Below the pieces are notes generated by a model. It saw nothing but the letters and a program-made list of their open reading frames with translations, was not told the origin of the DNA and searched no databases. Positions 56,181-64,000 of a stretch of DNA of 64,000 nucleotides are shown one piece after another. Each line of letters opens with the position of its first letter. Within the stretch, counting starts at the first letter, position 1. Both the position numbers and the translations under genes were made by a program. Source of the stretch: Gymnodinialimonas ceratoperidinii. Its GTDB lineage: Bacteria > Pseudomonadota > Alphaproteobacteria > Rhodobacterales > Rhodobacteraceae. Location: the NCBI RefSeq assembly GCF_019297855.1, contig NZ_CP079194.1:3397501-3461500 (forward strand), in the 5' to 3' direction.

Positions 56181-56789
56181 TCAGCGTCCGCTCATCCGGT
56201 CCTTCAGCTTCGCCCACCGTACCGCCGCGCCGTCGCGAGCGGGCACCAGGACCCGGTCCTCGAACCGCTCCCACATGCGCCAGATCATGAAGAGAAGCAG
56301 TGCCAGAACGGCGAGGATCACGAGGGGCATCCAGGGAAACAGGGTGGTTTCCGGCCCGTCCACGCGGGTGATGGAGATCGCATTGGGGTAGCTCGACAGC
56401 AGGTTAGAGCGCCAGCCGTAATGGGTGATCGCCACCCAGACCGGCGCGTCGCGGGTCGAGCGGAGGTCCTGCGCCTCGGTCTGCAAATCCTGGCTGTCGA
56501 TCTTGAAATAGGGCGGCCAGCCGAAGATGCCGGTATCCTCGTTGCGGTAATCGATGGGTGAGCCGTCGGCCCGCACCGCCGAGATGATCCGCACGTCACG
56601 CTGAACCGAGGTGCCCGCCGCGCCGCTGTCGGACTGCGCGTAGAACCACGCGCTCGCGCCCGAGATCTCGGTCAGCTGCAATTGCGTGTCGACGATCCGC
56701 ACCACGTCGCGTTGCGGCAAGGTGTAATGGGCAAACGCGCCGAGCAATCCCAACAGGATCACCAAAATGAATATCCGGGCCCACCGCAT
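56181..56789 (-). CDS. DUF1523 family membrane protein
   Basis: 202 residues with an N-terminal hydrophobic segment (about 5-22) and a second near 152-172 (FPWMPLVILAVLALLLFMIW), with a periplasmic region between them containing IFGWPPYFKIDSQDL. It matches DUF1523, a family without assigned function common in Rhodobacterales. ATG 56789 has AAGGA nine nt upstream. It follows the small membrane gene by 13 nt, forming a two-gene unit. Confidence 0.8.
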   Translation of the reverse strand: MRWARIFILVILLGLLGAFAHYTLPQRDVVRIVDTQLQLTEISGASAWFYAQSDSGAAGTSVQRDVRIISAVRADGSPIDYRNEDTGIFGWPPYFKIDSQDLQTEAQDLRSTRDAPVWVAITHYGWRSNLLSSYPNAISITRVDGPETTLFPWMPLVILAVLALLLFMIWRMWERFEDRVLVPARDGAAVRWAKLKDRMSGR

Positions 56790-56802
56790 CAACGTTCTTC
56801 CT

Positions 56803-57063
56803 TCAATTGCTCAGCCAGACAAAGGCAATCAATCCGACCACCGGAATGACATAGACACAGACCACCAGCCAGACCCTTATGCGCGAGACCGCCGGCTCCA
56901 GCCGTTGGTCGATCCAGTCGTCGCGGTCGCCGGGGCGTCCCTCGTGGACCCAGTCCTCCTCCAGCCGCATTCGCGCGCCGGAGCGGAGATAGTAGAACAT
57001 GCAGATGTAGACGACACTCAGCGCCACAAGCATCACGATCGCCACGCGTCCCATTCCCAACAT
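56803..57063 (-). CDS. Small conserved membrane protein
   Basis: 86 residues with two hydrophobic segments (about 6-25 and 62-84) and a charged loop rich in Arg, Asp and Glu between (EEDWVHEGRPGDRDDW). No family recognised. It precedes the DUF1523 gene on the same strand by 13 nt and is divergent from the M20 deacylase, with start codons about 100 nt apart. Confidence 0.75.
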   Translation of the reverse strand: MLGMGRVAIVMLVALSVVYICMFYYLRSGARMRLEEDWVHEGRPGDRDDWIDQRLEPAVSRIRVWLVVCVYVIPVVGLIAFVWLSN

Positions 57064-57163
57064 CGCTCCACTCTCCCTTTCGCGCGCGTTTTCCTACATA
57101 TAGGCGAAACTGCGCCAAATGGCAGGGCTTGCAGCCCCCGCGCGCCGGGGCCAAGCTGCGCCC

Positions 57164-58435
57164 ATGTCTGACACGCCCCTTCTCACCGCCGTTTCGTCCC
57201 GCCGCGATGCGCTCATCGCGCTGACCCAGGATCTCATCCGCTTTCCCACCCTGAACCCGCCGGGGCTGCAGTATCTCGACATCTGCGAGTACCTCGGTGA
57301 GCGTCTGCGCAGGCAGGGTTTCACCGTGGAACTGGTGCGGGCCAAGGGGGCCGTGGCCGACAGCGATACCTACCCGCGCTGGAACATGGTGGCCCGGCTG
57401 GAGCGCGGCGCTGGCGACTGCGTCCACTTCAACAGCCACCACGACGTTGTCGAGGTGGGCCACGGCTGGACCAAGGACCCCTTCGGCGGCGAGCTGGAGG
57501 ACGGGCGCATCTACGGGCGCGGTGCCTGCGACATGAAGGGCGGGCTCGCGGCCTCGGTCATCGCGGCCGAAGCCTTCATCGCCACCCATCCCGAGTTCAA
57601 CGGCGCGATCGAGATCAGCGCCACGGCGGACGAGGAATCCGGCGGCTACGGCGGCGTGGCCTACCTCGCCGAGCAAGGCTACTTCGCGCCCGAGCGTGTG
57701 CAGCACGTGATCATTCCCGAGCCGCTCAACAAGGATCGCATCTGCCTCGGCCATCGCGGCGTCTGGTGGGCCGAGATCGAGACCCACGGCCGCATCGCCC
57801 ATGGCTCCATGCCCTTCCTCGGCGATTGCGCCGTCCGCCACATGGGCGCGGTCTTGGCCGAGATGGAGGCGAGCCTCTTCCCGCTGCTGGCCACCAAGCG
57901 CACAGACATGCCGGTGGTGCCTGAGGGCGCGAAGCAATCGACGATGAACATCAACGCGATCCACGGCGGCGAGCCGGTGCAGGAGGAAGATTACACCGGC
58001 CTGCCCGCCGCCTGCGTGCCCGACCGCTGCAAGATCACCATCGACCGCCGCTACCTGATCGAGGAGAACGAGGGCGAGGTCCGCGCCGAGATCGTCTCGG
58101 TGCTGGAGAAGGTGAAGGCCGAGCGGCCCGATTTCCACTACGAGCTGAACGAGCTGTGGAGCGTCTCGCCCACGATGACAGACCGCGACGCACCGGTGGT
58201 CAAAACGGTCGAGGCCGCCATCGCCAAGGTGCTGGAAACGCGGGCGGAATTCGTCGTGTCGCCCGGCACCTACGACCAGAAGCACATCGACCGGATCGGC
58301 ACCCTGAAGAACTGTATCGCCTATGGCCCGGGCATCCTCGACCTTGCCCATCAGCCCGACGAATGGGTGGGCGTGCAGGACATGGAGGACAGCGCCAAGG
58401 TGATGGCACTGACGCTGGCGGAACTGCTGCTCTAG
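57164..58435 (+). CDS. M20-family deacylase (ArgE/DapE type)
   Basis: 423 residues with the metal-binding residues of M20 peptidases: HHDVV (near 90), RGACDMKGG (near 120), DEESGG (near 154) and a C-terminal His in DLAHQPDEWV. It belongs to the acetylornithine deacetylase/succinyl-diaminopimelate desuccinylase group. Which acyl-amino acid it hydrolyses cannot be read from the sequence; the context (membrane proteins, sulfotransferase) does not help. The ribosome site before ATG 57164 is weak. Confidence 0.9.
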   Translation: MSDTPLLTAVSSRRDALIALTQDLIRFPTLNPPGLQYLDICEYLGERLRRQGFTVELVRAKGAVADSDTYPRWNMVARLERGAGDCVHFNSHHDVVEVGHGWTKDPFGGELEDGRIYGRGACDMKGGLAASVIAAEAFIATHPEFNGAIEISATADEESGGYGGVAYLAEQGYFAPERVQHVIIPEPLNKDRICLGHRGVWWAEIETHGRIAHGSMPFLGDCAVRHMGAVLAEMEASLFPLLATKRTDMPVVPEGAKQSTMNINAIHGGEPVQEEDYTGLPAACVPDRCKITIDRRYLIEENEGEVRAEIVSVLEKVKAERPDFHYELNELWSVSPTMTDRDAPVVKTVEAAIAKVLETRAEFVVSPGTYDQKHIDRIGTLKNCIAYGPGILDLAHQPDEWVGVQDMEDSAKVMALTLAELLL

Positions 58436-58450
58436 GCGCTCCCAACCGCC

Positions 58451-58475
58451 CCCGGCCGCCGGGTGGGAGGAGCCC
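58451..58475 (+). repeat. GC-rich hairpin repeat, copy 1
   Basis: CCCGGCCGCCGGGTGGG followed by AGGAGCCC; the first 13 bases fold as CCCGG/CCGGG. It lies 15 nt after the M20 gene stop and may aid termination. Confidence 0.5.
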
Positions 58476-58540
58476 ACTCGCCTGGGATCGGACGGGACTG
58501 GTGAACTGGCTACCGGGCACGCGCCCAACCTAGGGCAGCG

Positions 58541-58567
58541 CCCGGCCGCCGGGTGGGGGAGAAGCCC
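58541..58567 (+). repeat. GC-rich hairpin repeat, copy 2
   Basis: CCCGGCCGCCGGGTGGG followed by GGAGAAGCCC, identical to copy 1 over 17 bases and similar beyond; start-to-start distance 90 bp. Confidence 0.5.
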
Positions 58568-58731
58568 CCGCCCGGGGGGGCGGACGGGGGCTGCCCGTGC
58601 GAGGGCACGGGCGGGTGGCCGCAAGCGGTGCGAATCCCCTCTCACCCTCGCAACGAATTTTAAACGAATTCCCCCTAGCCTCCGTCCCGTGCCGTTCACC
58701 GGCGCCCTGCCCTTTTCCGGAGCGCCCCGCC

Positions 58732-59604
58732 ATGACCGAGACCGCTACCTTCGATCATCTGCTGCTCGGCGTCGGCGCGATGAAGGCCGGGACGACGTGG
58801 ATGTATGACGCGCTCAACCGTCACCCCGATATCCACTTCTGTCGCGAGAAGGAGGTGCATTACCTCTACGCGCGCCACGTGAACGCCAGCATCCTCTCCG
58901 ACGCGGCGCGGATGCGGCGGGCGCAGGGATACCTGCGCTTCGATCCCGAGGCCTCGGCCCTGCCGGTGCTGCAAAAACGCGTGGCTTGGACCGCGCGCTG
59001 GCTCGACGGGGCTGTCGACGACACGTGGTTCAAGAACCTCTACCGCGACCGGGGGGCGGCGCGGTGGATCGCGGATTTCTCCAACATGAACGCGCTGGTG
59101 CCCGAGGAGGGATGGGCCGCGCTCCACGCCCGGACCCGCAAGCTGCGGGTGCTCTACACGCTCCGCGATCCGCTGGACCGGCTCTGGAGCCACGTGCGCT
59201 TTCACCTGAAAGTGCAGGGCGCGAGCGAGAAACTGAATGTGTGGAGCCTCGATGAGCTGGAGCGGCACATCCGCCACGATGTCGATTACCTAGCCCATAA
59301 CGATTACGTCGCGGCGATCGAACGGATGCGCGCCGCCCTGCCGCGCGACTGCCTGCGCATCGACGTCTTCGACCGCATCCGCGCCGAGCCGCGGGCGTTC
59401 ATCGCGGATATCGAGCGGTTTCTGGAGCTTCCAGCGGTCGATCTGCCGGACAGAATCACCTCGCGGGTCGTGAACCCCTCGCCGCCGCGGCCCCTGCCCG
59501 AAGGCCTCGCCGCGCGCTTTGCCGAGGACGTGGCGCGGCAGATCGACGGGTTGAAATCCCTCGGCGTGGCGGTGCCCGAGACATGGGGGCAAACTTTTCG
59601 GTAG
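58732..59604 (+). CDS. Sulfotransferase family protein
   Basis: 290 residues with the PAPS-binding signatures of sulfotransferases: 5'-phosphosulfate loop GAMKAGTTW (near 14) and 3'-phosphate motif LRDPLDRLWSHVRFHL (near 146). It transfers sulfate from PAPS to a sugar, lipid or peptide; the acceptor is unknown. No signal peptide or membrane segment is seen. The gene stands before, and 56 nt from, a dipeptide-type binding-protein gene. Confidence 0.88.
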   Translation: MTETATFDHLLLGVGAMKAGTTWMYDALNRHPDIHFCREKEVHYLYARHVNASILSDAARMRRAQGYLRFDPEASALPVLQKRVAWTARWLDGAVDDTWFKNLYRDRGAARWIADFSNMNALVPEEGWAALHARTRKLRVLYTLRDPLDRLWSHVRFHLKVQGASEKLNVWSLDELERHIRHDVDYLAHNDYVAAIERMRAALPRDCLRIDVFDRIRAEPRAFIADIERFLELPAVDLPDRITSRVVNPSPPRPLPEGLAARFAEDVARQIDGLKSLGVAVPETWGQTFR

Positions 59605-59660
59605 GCGTCCCGGTTTCCCTGCGGCACACTGGCGAAAATCAGACCTCAGGGAGAGAGATC

Positions 59661-61133
59661 ATGAAAACCACCCTTCGCCTCAGCGCGGCCGTGCTGGCGC
59701 TGACCGCCGGTGCCGCGATGGCGCAGCAGACGACCCTCACCGTGGGCATGCAGCTTGAGCCGCCGATGCTCGACCCGACCGGCGGCGCGGCTGCCGCCAT
59801 CGACGAGGTGGTCTATGCCAACGTCTTCGAAGGCCTGACCCGTTTCGCCGCCGATGGCTCCGTCATTCCCGGCCTCGCCGAGAGTTGGGAGATCTCCGAG
59901 GACGGCACCACCTACACCTTCCACCTGCGCGAGGGCGTGACCTTCCACGACGGCGCGGCGATGACGGCGGAGGATGTCGTCTTCTCGCTCGACCGCGCCC
60001 GCGCCGAGGGCTCCACCAACGCGCAGGCCGCGCTCTTTGCGAACATCACCAGCGTCGAGGCGGTGGATGACACGACCGTCACCGTCACCCTCGACGGGCC
60101 GGACGGCGCGTTCCTCTTCGACATGGCCTGGGGCGACGCGGTGATCGTGGACGAGGCCAGCGCCGAGACCAACGCCACCGACCCCGTGGGCACCGGCGCC
60201 TTCGCCTTTTCCGAGTGGCGGCAGGGCGACAGCATCACCCTGACCCGCAACGAGGATTACTGGGGTGAACCCGCCGCCCTGACCGAAGTGACCTTCCGCT
60301 TCATCAGCGATCCCAACGCCGCCCTTGCCGCGATGATGGCGGGCGACGTGGATGCCTTCCCGGTCTTCCCCGCGCCAGAAACGCTGGAGCAGTTCGAGGC
60401 CGATCCCCGCTTCAACGTCATCGTCGGCTCCACCGAGGGCGAGACGATCCTCGCGATGAACAACGCGGGCGAGGTCCTGTCGGATCCGCTGGTGCGGCAG
60501 GCAATCTCGCATGCGATCAACCGCCAGGACATCATCGACGGGGCGATGTTCGGCTACGGCACGCCCATCGGCACCCATTTCGCGCCGCACAACCCCGATT
60601 ACGTCGACCTGACCGAGCAATCGGCCTTCGACCCGGACCGCGCCCGCGAATTGCTGGCCGAGGCGGGTGTCGAGGACCTGACCCTGCGCCTGATGCTGCC
60701 GCCCCCCGCCTATGCGCGCCGTGGTGGGGAGATCATCGCCAGCCAGCTGCGCGACGTGGGCATCGAGACGGAGATCACCAACCTCGAATGGGCCGGCTGG
60801 CTGGAGCAGGTCTTCCGGGGCTATGATTTCGACCTGACGATCATCAGCCACACCGAGCCCGCCGACATCAACATCTACGCTCGGCCCGACTATTACTTCC
60901 AATACGACAGCGCCGAGTTCCAGAGCCTGATGGAAGAGCTTTCCGTCACCACCGACCCGGACGAGCGCAGCCGGATCAACCGGGAAGCGCAGCAGATGAT
61001 CGCGGATGATTACGTCAACGCCTACCTGTTCCAGCTGCCCAAGACCGGGGTGGCCAACGCCAATATCGAGGGGCTGTGGGAGAATTCTCCGACCCAGGCC
61101 GTCGATCTGACCGGCGTGCGCTGGACGCAGTAG
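59661..61133 (+). CDS. ABC transporter substrate-binding protein, family 5 (peptide/nickel type)
   Basis: 490 residues with a signal peptide (MKTTLRLSAAVLALTAGAAMAQ) and the DppA/OppA-type SBP_bac_5 layout: YANVFEGLTRF near 47, LAESWEISEDGTTYTFHLR (positions about 72-90) and a C-terminal lobe. It binds a peptide, amino-acid derivative or similar solute in the periplasm. GGGAGAGAG precedes the ATG. The matching permeases begin at 62872, after an intervening gene. A strong hairpin follows the stop. Confidence 0.93.
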   Translation: MKTTLRLSAAVLALTAGAAMAQQTTLTVGMQLEPPMLDPTGGAAAAIDEVVYANVFEGLTRFAADGSVIPGLAESWEISEDGTTYTFHLREGVTFHDGAAMTAEDVVFSLDRARAEGSTNAQAALFANITSVEAVDDTTVTVTLDGPDGAFLFDMAWGDAVIVDEASAETNATDPVGTGAFAFSEWRQGDSITLTRNEDYWGEPAALTEVTFRFISDPNAALAAMMAGDVDAFPVFPAPETLEQFEADPRFNVIVGSTEGETILAMNNAGEVLSDPLVRQAISHAINRQDIIDGAMFGYGTPIGTHFAPHNPDYVDLTEQSAFDPDRARELLAEAGVEDLTLRLMLPPPAYARRGGEIIASQLRDVGIETEITNLEWAGWLEQVFRGYDFDLTIISHTEPADINIYARPDYYFQYDSAEFQSLMEELSVTTDPDERSRINREAQQMIADDYVNAYLFQLPKTGVANANIEGLWENSPTQAVDLTGVRWTQ

Positions 61134-61149
61134 GTACAAGGCAGATTGC

Positions 61150-61177
61150 GAAACGGGGGGCTGCGGCCTCCCGTTTC
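61150..61177. terminator. Stem-loop after the substrate-binding protein gene
   Basis: GAAACGGGG pairs with TCCCGTTTC (one G-U) around a loop that can pair further (GGC/GCC). No U-run follows. In ABC operons such a hairpin commonly protects the abundant binding-protein mRNA or partly terminates transcription. Confidence 0.55.
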
Positions 61178-61277
61178 CATGAGGGGGCGCGCCGCCGCCG
61201 GGCACCATAACGCGGCTGACCGCGCTCCGCGCCCGATCCCGCCCTGATCCGGTCAGACCAAGCCAAGGACGTCATCC

Positions 61278-62687
61278 ATGTCGCCGTTCACCCTTCTTCG
61301 TGCCAGCGCTGCCGTGGCGCTCAGCCTGACCACTCCGGCCGCGGGGGAGACCTTGCTGGTCACGAACTTCTACCCCACCGGCCCCGGCTCGCTGCAGGAG
61401 GCATTGGACGCGGCGGCGGCCTCGGAGGAGCGCACGGTCATCCTGATGACCGAAGCGGATGGCACGATCTCCACCGAGGTGGGATTGCGCTACGAGGGCT
61501 CGTCGCCGCTGGTCATTCACGGCAACGGCGTTACCATCGCCTCGCCCAATGATGTCACCCTGCTCACGGCCATCGGCCCGCGGCTTCTGGCCATTACCGG
61601 CGCGCGGTTTTCCGGGCCCGGTGGCTATTCGCTGGCCAACCAAAGCACGGGCGCGGCGGGCAAGGGGATCTTCCTCGGCGCGGCAGATGCGGCGGGTGGC
61701 GAGGTCAGCCTCGTGCTGAGCAACGTCACGGTCGCGGGCGTGGCGGGCCATGGCATCCACGTCTCGGACTGCGCGCGGGTCGATGCATGTGGTTCGGGCG
61801 ATGGCGCGGCGGGCGACGGCTCCCCCGCGTCGCTCCGGCTGGAATTGAACCGCGTCTACATCTCGGACGTGGGCCAGGGCCGCCATGACGCCGACGGCCT
61901 GCGGGTGGACGAGAGGGGGCCCGGCGACATCCTCCTGACGGCCGTGAATTTCACCGCCACGGGCGTGGGCGCCGACGGGATCGAGTTGGACGAAGGCCAG
62001 TCGGGCAGCGTGATCGCCGACCTCGTCCGCGCCGATTTCATCGAGAACGGCAGCTATTGCGATCCGGCCGTGCTGGAGACCTTCCTGCCGCGCCCGCCCG
62101 AGGCGACCTTCCGTGAGTTCGAGCTCATCGCCGCCGATCTGCCGCAACCCGACGCCACCGCGCCGGACCTCTCCTGCATCGAGGCAGATGTGGAGACCTT
62201 CGACGGCGGCAGCGTCGCGGCATATGCCTATGGCATCGACGTGGACGACGGGTTCGATATCGGCGAGGCCGGGCCGGGCAGCGTGATCGCGACACTCTCC
62301 ATCGGGCAGATTCTTGGCAATTTCGACGAGGGCTATGATTTCGACGAAGAGGGGCCGGGCGATATCGACGTCGTCTTCACCGGCATCATCGGCAACGGCA
62401 ACCTCGATGACGCGATCAAGCTGTCGGAAGAGGACGCGGGCCACCTCTACGTGACGGCCACGGCCGTGGAGCTTTCCTCGAACGGGGGCCTCGGCCTCGA
62501 CGTGGAGGAAGAGGGCGCGGGCGATCTGACCCTGACGCTGGTGGGCTCCGCCTCGGCGGGCAACGACGGCGGCGAAATGGGCGTGGAGGCGGCGCAGTCG
62601 GGCAGCGGCGCGGGCAATATCTACGTGGTCGACACCGAGATCGCCGATGGGATCGAGACGGACGGTGCCACCCTTGACGCCGATTGA
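61278..62687 (+). CDS. Secreted acidic right-handed beta-helix repeat protein
   Basis: 469 residues with a signal peptide (MSPFTLLRASAAVALSLTTPAAG). From about residue 205 it has repeats of about 27 residues with the pattern DG-hydrophobic-x-D/E-E-x-GPGD-I/V followed by alternating hydrophobic residues and an Asn-Gly turn; copies start near 205, 231, 322, 350, 376, 403 and 431. That is the pattern of a parallel beta-helix with acidic, possibly cation-binding, turns. A CDPAVLETF...LSC insertion separates the second and third copies. No catalytic motif or family is certain. It is placed between a dipeptide-type binding protein and its permeases. Confidence 0.8.
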   Translation: MSPFTLLRASAAVALSLTTPAAGETLLVTNFYPTGPGSLQEALDAAAASEERTVILMTEADGTISTEVGLRYEGSSPLVIHGNGVTIASPNDVTLLTAIGPRLLAITGARFSGPGGYSLANQSTGAAGKGIFLGAADAAGGEVSLVLSNVTVAGVAGHGIHVSDCARVDACGSGDGAAGDGSPASLRLELNRVYISDVGQGRHDADGLRVDERGPGDILLTAVNFTATGVGADGIELDEGQSGSVIADLVRADFIENGSYCDPAVLETFLPRPPEATFREFELIAADLPQPDATAPDLSCIEADVETFDGGSVAAYAYGIDVDDGFDIGEAGPGSVIATLSIGQILGNFDEGYDFDEEGPGDIDVVFTGIIGNGNLDDAIKLSEEDAGHLYVTATAVELSSNGGLGLDVEEEGAGDLTLTLVGSASAGNDGGEMGVEAAQSGSGAGNIYVVDTEIADGIETDGATLDAD

Positions 62688-62706
62688 GGCGCGCGCGGAG
62701 AGGGCG

Positions 62707-62742
62707 GGATTGAGTTGTATTTACCAAGATGAAGGAGCGGTT
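62707..62742 (-). repeat. Dispersed intergenic repeat, copy C (inverted)
   Basis: On the minus strand it reads ACCGCTCCTTCATCTTGG then TAAATACAACTCAATCC. It matches copy B along its whole length apart from a missing CC and two substitutions, although the two are about 6.6 kb apart. Confidence 0.6.
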
Positions 62743-62871
62743 GCGCGCGCCCATCGGCGGGCCGCTTTGGCGCGGGCGGTGCGCGGCGGGGCGGGTGCCT
62801 TCGGGGATCGGGCGCTGCGCGGCTCGGCAAGGCCTATGGCCCATCGCGCGCGAGGGAAGTAACGTCGCCCC

Positions 62872-63813
62872 ATGACCCGCTACCTCCTTTTCCGCGCCCT
62901 CTCGTTGAGCCTCAGCCTCGTGGTCGCCAGCATCGCCATTTTCGCGGTGATCGAGGTCATCCCCGGCGACCCCGCCGCCTTCATGTTGGGACTGAACGCG
63001 ACCGAGGAGGCCATCGCCAATTTGCGCACGGAACTGGGCCTCGGCGGGGGCATGGTGCAGCGCTACCTCGCCTGGGTTTCGGGGATGCTGACGGGGGATT
63101 TCGGGACTTCCTACAATTATCGCGTGCCGGTGGCGGAGTTGATCGCGGACCGGGTCTGGGTCTCGGTGCCGCTGGCATTGATGGCGCTGGTGCTGTCGAC
63201 GCTGATCGCCGTGCCGGTGGGGGTACTGGCGGCGGCGAACCGGGGGCGATGGGGCGATTTCCTGACCATGACCACGACGCAACTGGGCATCGCGGTGCCG
63301 AACTTCTGGTTCGCGATGTTCCTCGTGCTGCTCTTCGCGGTGCAGCGGCAGTGGTTTCCCTCGGGTGGGTTTGCCGGGTGGGACACGCCGGGGGCGGCGC
63401 TGCGGTCGCTCACCCTGCCCGCCGTGGCGCTGGCGCTGCCGCAGGCGGCGATCCTCGCGCGGGTCATGCGCTCGGCCCTGATCGAGACGCTGGACCAGGA
63501 TTACATCCGCACCGCCCGCGCGAAGGGGCTTTCGCCGCGGCAGGCGATCCTGCGCCACGCTCTGCGTAACGCGCTGATCCCGGTGCTGACGATCATCGGG
63601 TTGCAGTTCAGCTTTCTACTGGCCGGCGCGATCATCATCGAGAACGTCTTTTACCTGCCGGGGCTTGGCCGGTTGATCTTCCAGGGCATCACGCAGCGCG
63701 ACCTCGTGGTGGTGGAGAGCGTGACGATGCTCCTGGTTTTCGCCGTCATCGTCGTGACCTTCCTTGTCGATATCGCCTATGCGATTGCCGACCCGAGGCT
63801 GCGCCGCACATGA
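62872..63813 (+). CDS. ABC transporter permease, DppB type
   Basis: 313 residues with six hydrophobic segments and the binding-protein-dependent transport signature in TARAKGLSPRQAILRHALRN (EAA loop, positions about 208-227). N-terminal RALSLSLSLVVASIAIFAVI and IPGDPAAFMLG are typical of DppB/OppB. It pairs with the next permease and takes solute from the family-5 binding protein at 59661. Its stop overlaps the next start as ATGA. Confidence 0.94.
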   Translation: MTRYLLFRALSLSLSLVVASIAIFAVIEVIPGDPAAFMLGLNATEEAIANLRTELGLGGGMVQRYLAWVSGMLTGDFGTSYNYRVPVAELIADRVWVSVPLALMALVLSTLIAVPVGVLAAANRGRWGDFLTMTTTQLGIAVPNFWFAMFLVLLFAVQRQWFPSGGFAGWDTPGAALRSLTLPAVALALPQAAILARVMRSALIETLDQDYIRTARAKGLSPRQAILRHALRNALIPVLTIIGLQFSFLLAGAIIIENVFYLPGLGRLIFQGITQRDLVVVESVTMLLVFAVIVVTFLVDIAYAIADPRLRRT

Positions 63814-64000
63814 AGCGCCTGCCCCCTGCCCTGATCATCGGCGCGCTGATCACCGCATTCTTCATCGTGGTGGCGCTGATCTCGCTGGTCTGGACGCCCT
63901 ATGACACCACGCGGCTGTCGATCCCGGACCGTTTGCAGCCAGCCTCCGCCAGCCATTGGTTCGGCACCGATCAATTCGGGCGTGACCTTGTGTCGATGCT
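63810..64000 (+). CDS. ABC transporter permease, DppC type (5' part only)
   Basis: The first 63 codons are in the window, beginning MKRLPPALIIGALITAFF (one membrane segment) and reaching HWFGTDQFGRDLVSM, the conserved DppC/OppC motif GTDxxGRD. The gene runs off the right edge. It is translationally coupled to the DppB-type permease; ATPase subunits would be expected beyond the window. Confidence 0.9.
   Translation, partial: MKRLPPALIIGALITAFFIVVALISLVWTPYDTTRLSIPDRLQPASASHWFGTDQFGRDLVSM

Larger units (their letters stand above)
58436..58731. other. GC-rich intergenic region with repeats and hairpins
   Basis: No gene is recognised in these 296 nt. The region holds a direct repeat of CCCGGCCGCCGGGTGGG at 58451 and 58541 and strong hairpins CCGCCC/GGGCGG (58568-58583) and GCCCGTGC/GCACGGGC (58593-58612). 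Near the sulfotransferase, AACGAATT occurs twice 11 bp apart (58652 and 58663), a possible regulator site. Confidence 0.5.

Noticed and set aside
61150..61177. Classical Rho-independent terminator
   Set aside because: The stem is strong but no U-run follows; listed only as a stem-loop that may attenuate or protect mRNA.

Overview
The window is GC-rich, densely coded bacterial DNA. Gene content and style point to a marine alphaproteobacterium of the Rhodobacterales (Roseobacter group): a SapC-family protein, a LEPR-XLL giant repeat protein, a two-domain ALDH16-type dehydrogenase, an opine-oxidase-like trio, a hut operon using HutF and HutG, and many ATGA gene overlaps. This placement is inference from family content; there is no rRNA or other phylogenetic marker here. 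I saw no tRNA, rRNA, CRISPR array, prophage or insertion sequence.

Layout. (1) 1-19.8 kb, minus strand: a secretion and surface block, tolC-like, then sapC, then one uninterrupted reading frame of at least 5,699 codons that runs off the left edge (LEPR-XLL motif, RTX-type repeats, long Ala/Val/Gly-rich repeats). A perfect CtrA-type site, TTAA-N7-TTAA, lies upstream of the tolC-like gene. (2) 19.8-22.0 kb: an aminoglycoside-phosphotransferase-like kinase overlapping an ACAD10/11-type acyl-CoA dehydrogenase. (3) 22.1-27.4 kb: a copper-handling island (two c-type cytochromes, multicopper oxidase, CopD, CopC, a glutaredoxin-like/MauE fusion, DUF305) with a CueR-type regulator and two CueR-type promoters. 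(4) 27.4-32.7 kb: siderophore import (binding protein, two permeases, ATPase), DUF2218, a siderophore-interacting reductase and a MocE-type Rieske ferredoxin. (5) 32.8-39.5 kb, minus strand: nagB-nagA, a three-subunit opine or D-amino-acid dehydrogenase, arginase and ornithine cyclodeaminase. (6) 39.7-47.0 kb: divergent histidine utilisation operons hutF-hutC and hutI-hutH-hutG-hutU around a shared palindromic operator, followed by a VOC protein and a VanA-like Rieske oxygenase. (7) 48.7-52.1 kb: phytanoyl-CoA dioxygenase-like gene divergent from a LysR regulator, a nuclease-like protein lacking part of its active site, and rpe. (8) 52.2-55.9 kb: deoC, a small membrane protein and a double-domain aldehyde dehydrogenase, preceded by a RutR-like palindrome. 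(9) 56.2-64.0 kb: two small membrane proteins, an M20 deacylase, a sulfotransferase, and a dipeptide-type ABC transporter whose binding protein is separated from its permeases by an acidic beta-helix protein; the second permease is cut by the right edge.

How they fit together. The window is mostly catabolism of nitrogen-rich small molecules (histidine to glutamate and formate; arginine or arginine-derived compounds to ornithine and proline; GlcNAc-6-P to fructose-6-P; deoxyribose-5-P to G3P and acetaldehyde, with a dehydrogenase available to oxidise the aldehyde), plus metal homeostasis and a very large putative adhesin. The most notable points are the CtrA-associated giant adhesin block, the chromosomal opine-catabolism-like gene set, the RutR-like operator before deoC, the nuclease-like protein with an apparent in-frame active-site deletion, and a dispersed intergenic repeat found in three clear copies.
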